From: Gemmatimonadota bacterium
GTDB lineage: Bacteria; Gemmatimonadota; Gemmatimonadetes; Gemmatimonadales; Gemmatimonadaceae
Direction: 5' to 3'
NCBI GenBank assembly: GCA_016704465.1
Contig: JADJAD010000001.1
Coordinates: forward strand, 1,122,311 to 1,186,310
Length of the DNA: 64,000 bases
Shown: one piece after another, positions 59,302-64,000 of the stretch
Layout of the letters: the number at the start of each line of letters is the position of its first letter
Position numbering within the stretch: position 1 is the first letter of the stretch
The notes under the pieces: model-generated
What the model saw: only the letters and a program-made list of their open reading frames with translations
What the model was told of the DNA's origin: nothing
The model's database searches: none
Translations under genes and position numbers: made by a program

Positions 59302-61040
59302 TGCGCCATCCCCGCAATCATCGTGAGAATCCGATCCGTCACCCCCTTCAACTCCGCATCGATCTCACTCAGCGCCCGCGGCGGCTTGAAGACATAGAAG
59401 TGCCGGTTGAACGGGATCTCGTAGCCCACCTTCGTTTTCTCGTGATCGGTCCACGCGTCCGCCGCGTGCGGCAGTACCTCACGCTTGAAGTACGCCTCGA
59501 CATCCTCGCTCAGCGGCACGTTCTCGGTGTCGCGTAGCGCCGAGTCGGGGACCGGCTTGCCCTTTCCCTTCCCCTTGGTGCCCAGCACCACCTTCCCCTT
59601 GGCATCGCGCTCTGGACGTTCGACGGTGATCGTGCGGTAGCCGAACGACTCGTTCCGGAAGATGCGGCTGATCGGCACGCCGTCGCGGGTCACTTCCTCG
59701 AAGTTGCCAAAGATGCGCGTGATGTCCTCGATGTGGTCCGCACTTAGTTGCTTGCGCTTGCTCCCCAGGCTCTTGCGCATCTTCTCCCACATCCCGCTGG
59801 CGTCGATGAGCTGCACCTGCCCCTTGCGTGCCGGCGGCTTGCGGTTGCTCACGATCCACACGTACGTGCTGATCCCCGTGTTGTAGAACATGTCGGTCGG
59901 GAGCCCGATGATCGCCTCCACCAGGTCGTTCTCCAGCACGTAACGCCGGATCTCGCTCTCCCCGGATCCCGCGCCTCCGGTGAACAGCGGCGATCCGTTG
60001 AGCACGATCCCGAAGCGGCTCCCGCCGTCCTTGGCCGGGCGCATCTTCGCGATCAGGTGCAACAGGAAGAGCAGCGACCCGTCGCTCACCCGCGGCAGTC
60101 CCGGGCCAAAGCGACCGTTGAAACCCTGCTGCGCGGCTTCCTTGCGCACCTCCTTCTCGATCTTCTTCCACTCCACGCCGAACGGCGGATTGGAGAGCAT
60201 GTAGTCGAAGTGCTTCCCCGTGAGCCCGTCCGCCGAGAGCGTGTTGCCGAAGATGATGTTGGCGATGTCCTGCCCCTTGATGAGCATGTCCGCCTTGCAG
60301 ATCGCGTACGACTCGGCGTTCAGCTCCTGCCCGTACATCACCAACCGCGCCTCGGGATTGAGCGCCGCCAGGTGCTCGCCGGCCACGCTCAGCATCCCGC
60401 CCGTCCCGGCCGTCGGGTCGTAGAGCGACCGCACCACCCCCGGCTTGGTCAGCGCGTCGTCGTCCTCGATGAAGAGCAGGTTCACCATCAGCCGGATGAC
60501 CTCGCGCGGCGTGAAGTGCTCCCCGGCCGTCTCGTTGGAGAGCTCGGCGAACTTCCGGATCAGCTCCTCGAACACCGCGCCCATCTGGGCGTTACTGACC
60601 GCGCCCGGGTGCAGATCGACCGTCGCGAACTTCTCGGTGACCTGGTAGAGCAGGTCCGCCTTGGCCAGCCGGTCGATCTGGGTGTGGAAGTCGAAGCTCT
60701 CGAAGATGTCGCGGACCGCGGGCGAGAAGGCCTGGATGTAGGCGCGCAGGTTCTCGCCGATGTGGTCCTGGTCGCCCATCAGCTTCTTCAGGTCGAGCGG
60801 CGACGTGTTGTAGAAGAGCTGTTTGGCGGTGCGGAGAAGGAAGGGCTCGGGGTTGATCCCGGCCTGCGTGCGCTTCTTGAGCTCGGCCAGGACCGCGGGC
60901 TTGGTGGACTCGAGGACGCAGTCGAGGCGGCGGAGGACGGTGAAGGGGAGGATGACCTTGCCGTATTCGGACTGTTTGTAGTCGCCGCGGAGGAGGTCGG
61001 CGACGGACCAGAGGAAGGAGGAGAGGTTTGGGTCGGGCAT
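59298..61040 (-). CDS. hsdM: type I DNA methyltransferase subunit
   Basis: A 580-residue N6-adenine methyltransferase. SAM-binding motif I DPTAGTGG (208-215) and catalytic motif IV NPPF (284-287) are present, preceded by an HsdM N-terminal helical domain (FLWSVADLLRGDYKQSEYGKVILPFTVLRRLD) and a tail that contacts HsdS. The ATG at 61040 is used; the longer frame to 61286 is Arg/Pro-rich. It starts the operon and is divergent from the gene at 61235. Confidence 0.94.
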   Translation of the reverse strand: MPDPNLSSFLWSVADLLRGDYKQSEYGKVILPFTVLRRLDCVLESTKPAVLAELKKRTQAGINPEPFLLRTAKQLFYNTSPLDLKKLMGDQDHIGENLRAYIQAFSPAVRDIFESFDFHTQIDRLAKADLLYQVTEKFATVDLHPGAVSNAQMGAVFEELIRKFAELSNETAGEHFTPREVIRLMVNLLFIEDDDALTKPGVVRSLYDPTAGTGGMLSVAGEHLAALNPEARLVMYGQELNAESYAICKADMLIKGQDIANIIFGNTLSADGLTGKHFDYMLSNPPFGVEWKKIEKEVRKEAAQQGFNGRFGPGLPRVSDGSLLFLLHLIAKMRPAKDGGSRFGIVLNGSPLFTGGAGSGESEIRRYVLENDLVEAIIGLPTDMFYNTGISTYVWIVSNRKPPARKGQVQLIDASGMWEKMRKSLGSKRKQLSADHIEDITRIFGNFEEVTRDGVPISRIFRNESFGYRTITVERPERDAKGKVVLGTKGKGKGKPVPDSALRDTENVPLSEDVEAYFKREVLPHAADAWTDHEKTKVGYEIPFNRHFYVFKPPRALSEIDAELKGVTDRILTMIAGMAQ

Positions 61041-61234
61041 TCGGAACGAGATAAGGCTCGGGACAGCAAGGAGTTCGGCGTGCGCGTGCCGGCCGGCCGA
61101 AGGCCGAGCGACGGCGTGACAATACCGGCAGGGACTGACGGTGTCCACGGCGATGCGCGGAGGCAACAGTTGAGAGCGCCTTGCGAGCGCCGTCGGCGGG
61201 CGACACTGTCGGAGCCTCCTCATAAAGTGTGACC
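61041..61234 (-). promoter_or_regulatory. divergent promoter region between hsdM and the nuclease-like gene
   Basis: This 194-base segment must carry promoters for both directions. I could not identify a strong -35/-10 pair or an operator palindrome. The sequence is GC-rich, and no controller-protein gene for the restriction system is visible. Confidence 0.4.
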
Positions 61235-62044
61235 ATGACTGACGAGCGCGGGCTGGAACAGGGGTCGGCGGACGCCGGTGCGCCAATGCGGAAGCGGGGC
61301 GAGCGTCAGGATGATCTCGGGCGGGCGTTTGCCGGCAGCCAGATGAACCTGCAGGTGTGGGTGAATCGCCGTCAGCCGCAAATCTCGGCGGCGATCATCG
61401 TGGCGCTGGGGATCGTTGATCCCGGCGCACATCTGGAGTGGAAGTCTCCTCTGGAGAAGCCTGACCCCGGACGTCAGAAGGGGTTCTCCGAGTATCGAGA
61501 CGGCGCCTTTCTTCGCGCGCTCGGTCTCGAGGAGCGCCACGCATCGCTCAAGAAGTTCTGGCCCAAGGGTGGCCCCGTCTGGGACGGGCTGGCGCGGATC
61601 GTCCGCCCGGGGTCAGACGCGATCGGCTACGTTCTCGTGGAGGCGAAGAGCTATCCGGGAGAGGTCTTCGGCGGCGGGTGCAAGGCCATCGAAGGCTCCA
61701 GGTCCCACGAGACGATTGCCGAGTCGCTAGCCGCCACCTCGCTATGGCTCGGCCTGTCGGCGGCGCCCGAGAGCTGGATGGGGAAGCTGTACCAGTCCGC
61801 CAACCGGATCGCGCATGTGTATTTCCTGCGCGAGCAGCTGGGGCTCGAGGCGTACATGGTCAACGTGTGCTTCACCGGCGATACGCATCGCAACTACGCG
61901 ACGACAGCGGCGGAGTGGGATTCGGCGAAGCTCGACTTCCGAGTGCAGCTCGGGCTGCTCGACGTGGAGACGCCGTGGCTTGTCGACGTAGTGTTGCCGG
62001 CAGCGAGTCGAGACGAGTTGCAGTCGCAGTCAGCTGCTACGTGA
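61235..62044 (+). CDS. PD-(D/E)XK-like nuclease candidate
   Basis: A 269-residue protein of unrecognised family. The segment VWDGLARIVRPGSDAIGYVLVEAKSYPGE contains D117, D128 and the E136-A-K138 pair that would form a PD-(D/E)XK active site, and an Asn/Thr-rich MVNVCFTGD follows later. Residues 1-40 are charged and low complexity. It is transcribed away from hsdM with its start near 61235 (GTG at 61229 is possible). A nuclease function is inferred from the motif and context; a structural prediction would settle it. Confidence 0.55.
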   Translation: MTDERGLEQGSADAGAPMRKRGERQDDLGRAFAGSQMNLQVWVNRRQPQISAAIIVALGIVDPGAHLEWKSPLEKPDPGRQKGFSEYRDGAFLRALGLEERHASLKKFWPKGGPVWDGLARIVRPGSDAIGYVLVEAKSYPGEVFGGGCKAIEGSRSHETIAESLAATSLWLGLSAAPESWMGKLYQSANRIAHVYFLREQLGLEAYMVNVCFTGDTHRNYATTAAEWDSAKLDFRVQLGLLDVETPWLVDVVLPAASRDELQSQSAAT

Positions 62045-62057
62045 CGGTATCGCATCG

Positions 62058-62297
62058 ATGCCGCGTCTCCTTGTGGGATTCGATTCGGCCTGGACGCGCC
62101 CGGTAATGCGGGCGCTCGTGGCCGTGCTACGACGCTCAGATGGTGCCTACGAAGACCTCGGCTCGGCGACCATCACCTCGCCACGAAAGCCGATCAGAAC
62201 GCGCTCGATGCCTGACTCGGCCTGCTCGTCGCCAAGTCTTTCGCCCCCCTTTCGCCACCGGATCGCGCGTGTATTCTATTTTCTAGAATATACCTGA
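62058..62297 (+). pseudogene. decayed DUF429-like gene fragment
   Basis: The first 40 residues (MPRLLVGFDSAWTRP, then ALVAVLRRSDGAYEDLGSATI) resemble the RNase H-fold DUF429 start GFDSAWT. The frame then loses sense; another frame reads DHHLATKADQNALDA followed by TGA and LGLLVAKSFA. Likely indels leave only a remnant of 240 bases. The homology call is weak. Confidence 0.35.
62272..62290 (+). promoter_or_regulatory. TATTCTA palindrome before the HTH gene
   Basis: TATTCTA (62272-62278) and TAGAATA (62284-62290) are perfect complements with a 5-base spacer, nine bases before the ATG at 62299. It is strongly AT-rich in this context. It probably is the operator for the HTH protein encoded just downstream. 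Confidence 0.6.
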
Positions 62298-62298
62298 C

Positions 62299-62808
62299 AT
62301 GCGCCTCAGCCCACTCGACCTAGTCGTCGCGCTCCGCCTGCTTCAGGGCGACGCGACCTTCCAACGGCTCGCCGACGAACTCGGCGTCGCCCCGAGCCAG
62401 GTGCATCAGTCCGTCGAGCGGCTCCGCATCGCCCAGCTCCTCCACCCCAAGTCGCGACGGGTCAATCGGTTGGCCCTGGAGGAGTTCCTCCTGTACGGCG
62501 CCCGCTACGCCTTTCCGCCGGTCGTCTCAACTACCGCGCGAGGCGTTCCCACCGCACACGCCGCCAGCGCCCTCTCGCCCATCTTCGGCATCGACGACCC
62601 CCACGTGTGGCCCTCACCGGATGGCGACATGGTCGGTCAGGCGCTTGAGCCGCTTTACCCTGGCGCTCCCACGCTGAGAAACCGTTCGCCCGAGACCTAC
62701 CGCTTGCTCACCCTGTTCGACGCCCTTCGCATAGGCCAGGCCAGGGAGAAGAGCGCTGCGCGAGAGCTGTTGAAGCAGGCGCTCAAGAAACCCTCTGCTG
62801 AAGCATGA
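62299..62808 (+). CDS. winged-helix regulator paired with a nucleotidyltransferase
   Basis: A 169-residue protein. The N-terminal winged helix is LSPLDLVVALRLLQGDATFQRLADELGVAPSQVHQSVERLRIAQLLHPKSRR. The C-terminal part (RNRSPETYRLLTLFDALRIGQAREKSAARELLKQAL) is helical. Its stop overlaps the next start as ATGA. The pair resembles AbiEi/AbiEii-like type IV modules, in which the HTH protein represses the operon. The TATTCTA palindrome is nine bases upstream of its ATG. Confidence 0.75.
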   Translation: MRLSPLDLVVALRLLQGDATFQRLADELGVAPSQVHQSVERLRIAQLLHPKSRRVNRLALEEFLLYGARYAFPPVVSTTARGVPTAHAASALSPIFGIDDPHVWPSPDGDMVGQALEPLYPGAPTLRNRSPETYRLLTLFDALRIGQAREKSAARELLKQALKKPSAEA

Positions 62809-63506
62809 GCACACCACCGGGAGGCGATCCCGTTCGCGCACGCCTGGAGCGCGTCTCCCGCGCCCTCGGGCCGCTGGGCCAGCGCGTGGTCCTCATCGGC
62901 GGCTCCATCGCTCCGCTGCTGCACACCGAGCGGCTGGTCAAGCGACCGAGGCCTAACGAAGACGTAGATGGCGTCATCGACGCCGAGAGCTACCTGGCGC
63001 AGGGCGCGTGGCAGGAGGCGCTGCGCACCGCCGGGTTCACCGAAGCGATCGACGCAGGCATGCTTGCCCACCGCTGGCGCACACCGGATGGCGATCTGGT
63101 CGACCTCGTGCCCGCCGGTTCGCAGCTGGGGAGCACGGGGCAGGTGTGGGATGTCCTCGCCCTTCGCCACTTCGACGTGTTGGAGATCGCACCGGGGGTC
63201 TTCCTCCAGCATGTCCGCGCGCCTGTCCTGCTGGCGATGAAGTTCGCCGCGTTTCGAGATCGCGGGCGCGAGGATCCGCTCTACAGCGCCGATCTCGAGG
63301 ACATCCTCGTGCTCTGTCGCCCCGCCATCGTCGACGAGCTACGCGCTAGCGAGCCGGTGATCACCGAGTTTGTGGCAAGTCAGGCGGCGTTGCTCGTGAC
63401 GGACTTCGATATCGAGGATCTTGCGGCCGCGCACCTCAACAACGCCTATGCGCCCGCCGAGGCAATGATCATCGCAATCGGGCGTCTGCGCTCGATCGGC
63501 GGCTAG
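62805..63506 (+). CDS. nucleotidyltransferase-fold protein, AbiEii-like
   Basis: A 233-residue protein. The motif VVLIGGSIAPLLHTERLVKRPRPNEDVDGVID has the GGS turn (27-29) and ED-V-D (50-53) pattern of nucleotidyltransferases, though the spacing is longer than in MNT. The rest (MKFAAFRDRGREDPLYSADLEDILVL) resembles AbiEii/DUF-type toxins. It overlaps the HTH gene by four bases. Toxin function is inferred only. Confidence 0.75.
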   Translation: MSTPPGGDPVRARLERVSRALGPLGQRVVLIGGSIAPLLHTERLVKRPRPNEDVDGVIDAESYLAQGAWQEALRTAGFTEAIDAGMLAHRWRTPDGDLVDLVPAGSQLGSTGQVWDVLALRHFDVLEIAPGVFLQHVRAPVLLAMKFAAFRDRGREDPLYSADLEDILVLCRPAIVDELRASEPVITEFVASQAALLVTDFDIEDLAAAHLNNAYAPAEAMIIAIGRLRSIGG

Positions 63507-63587
63507 CGCTCGATCGGCACAGCGACTCTCGGGGCCCGGCTCGCGCCTGGACGCTGGTGTCTGCGCAGTGAACGACCTCCTCCGCCT

Positions 63588-64000
63588 CTACCGCATTAGG
63601 AAGATATCCCTCTTCCCCTCTCCTCGAAACGCAAACCGAAGCAGCCGCCCGAACAGCGCCGTCCGCCGATACTCGGCATTCTTCATCCACGGCTCTTCCC
63701 CAGGCAGGAGCCGCCGTTCCAACAGCCCGAACATCACCAGCGGCTCGAGCACGCGATGACGAAACGCGTAGTGCCGCATGTCACCGTATCGCGCCTCCCA
63801 TTCGCGCATCGGGTCACGCGTACTCTCCAGCCAGGCGCGCGCTGCCAGCTCCTCGGTCGACGTCCACGCATCCTCGACTCGGCTGAGCTGGTAGAACGAG
63901 TAGGCGATCGTCGACTGCAGTCCGGCGTGCCGCGCGTCCACGTAGAGGAAGCGCAGGTCGAACTGCCGAAAGAAGGTCCGGAAGAGCAGCGCGTACAACG
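63588..64000 (-). CDS. C-terminal part of an unidentified protein (runs off the right edge)
   Basis: A 136-residue open frame that continues beyond the window; the TTG at 63998 is not a real start. It is rich in aromatic and arginine residues (FRQFDLRFLYVDARHAG, YGDMRHYAFRHRVLEPLVMFGLLERRLLPG) with no recognised domain. It is probably cytoplasmic. Confidence 0.55.
   Translation of the reverse strand, partial: LYALLFRTFFRQFDLRFLYVDARHAGLQSTIAYSFYQLSRVEDAWTSTEELAARAWLESTRDPMREWEARYGDMRHYAFRHRVLEPLVMFGLLERRLLPGEEPWMKNAEYRRTALFGRLLRFAFRGEGKRDIFLMR

Noticed and set aside
59748..61232. 494-codon open frame on the plus strand within hsdM
   Set aside because: Antisense to DPTAGTGG and NPPF motifs of hsdM; composition is Arg/Glu/Leu-rich shadow sequence.
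49083..64000. Integrase gene of the island
   Set aside because: No tyrosine or serine recombinase motif was found among genes or open frames in the window; it must be outside or lost.

Overview
The window is GC-rich, densely coded bacterial DNA. It combines a Ser/Thr kinase with a PD40 propeller next to an ECF sigma factor, a duplicated orphan permease (ADOP), a DUF5916 outer-membrane protein, SusC/SusD, an S9 peptidase, an amidohydrolase and many small lipoproteins. This mix is typical of soil or sediment Gemmatimonadota, with Acidobacteriota-like traits. The assignment is inferred from gene content; no rRNA or other phylogenetic marker is present.

Layout. 1-2.4 kb: the edge of an unidentified gene, an ADP-ribosylglycohydrolase and a small-protein/nucleotidyltransferase pair. 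2.7-8.2 kb: a repeat-domain lipoprotein, an NTF2-like secreted protein, an APC amino-acid permease, and an AbrB antitoxin next to a decayed Doc toxin. 8.2-12 kb: the kinase and its ECF sigma factor. 12.2-17.4 kb: exported proteins, including the DUF5916 barrel. 17.7-25.0 kb: an apparent five-gene operon on the minus strand, SusC-SusD-lipoprotein-lipoprotein-vanadium haloperoxidase-like protein. 25.9-36 kb: a ZU5/repeat lipoprotein, a sialidase-like propeller, a VOC protein, an LLM flavin oxidoreductase, a polysaccharide deacetylase, an MqsA-like regulator and an S9 peptidase. 36.4-42.1 kb: a protein kinase fused to an ADOP permease, then an amidohydrolase. 42.1-47.3 kb: an arsenic resistance cluster in two units, acr3-DUF2180-arsR-phosphoesterase and arsR-permease-thioredoxin-osmC, with palindromic AT-rich operators and no arsenate reductase.

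47.6-64 kb is accessory DNA. The 3' half of a tRNA-Phe gene (nucleotides 32 to 73) sits at 49038-49079 on the minus strand with no 5' half. This is the scar left by an element integrated in tRNA-Phe, and its polarity puts the element to the right. That side carries a Gabija-like pair (OLD-family ATPase/Toprim nuclease plus UvrD-like helicase) whose nuclease gene is frameshifted. It also carries a complete type I restriction-modification operon, hsdM-hsdS-(GIY-YIG/DUF4357)-hsdR, a divergent PD-(D/E)XK-like gene, and a winged-helix/nucleotidyltransferase pair behind an AT-rich palindrome. No integrase or second att copy lies within the window, so the right end is unseen.

The most notable points are the tRNA-Phe-anchored defence island with its broken Gabija-like nuclease, the SusCD-haloperoxidase operon with an internally duplicated enzyme, the kinase-ADOP fusion, and a strong bias for the rare TTA leucine codon to sit directly before glycine codons.
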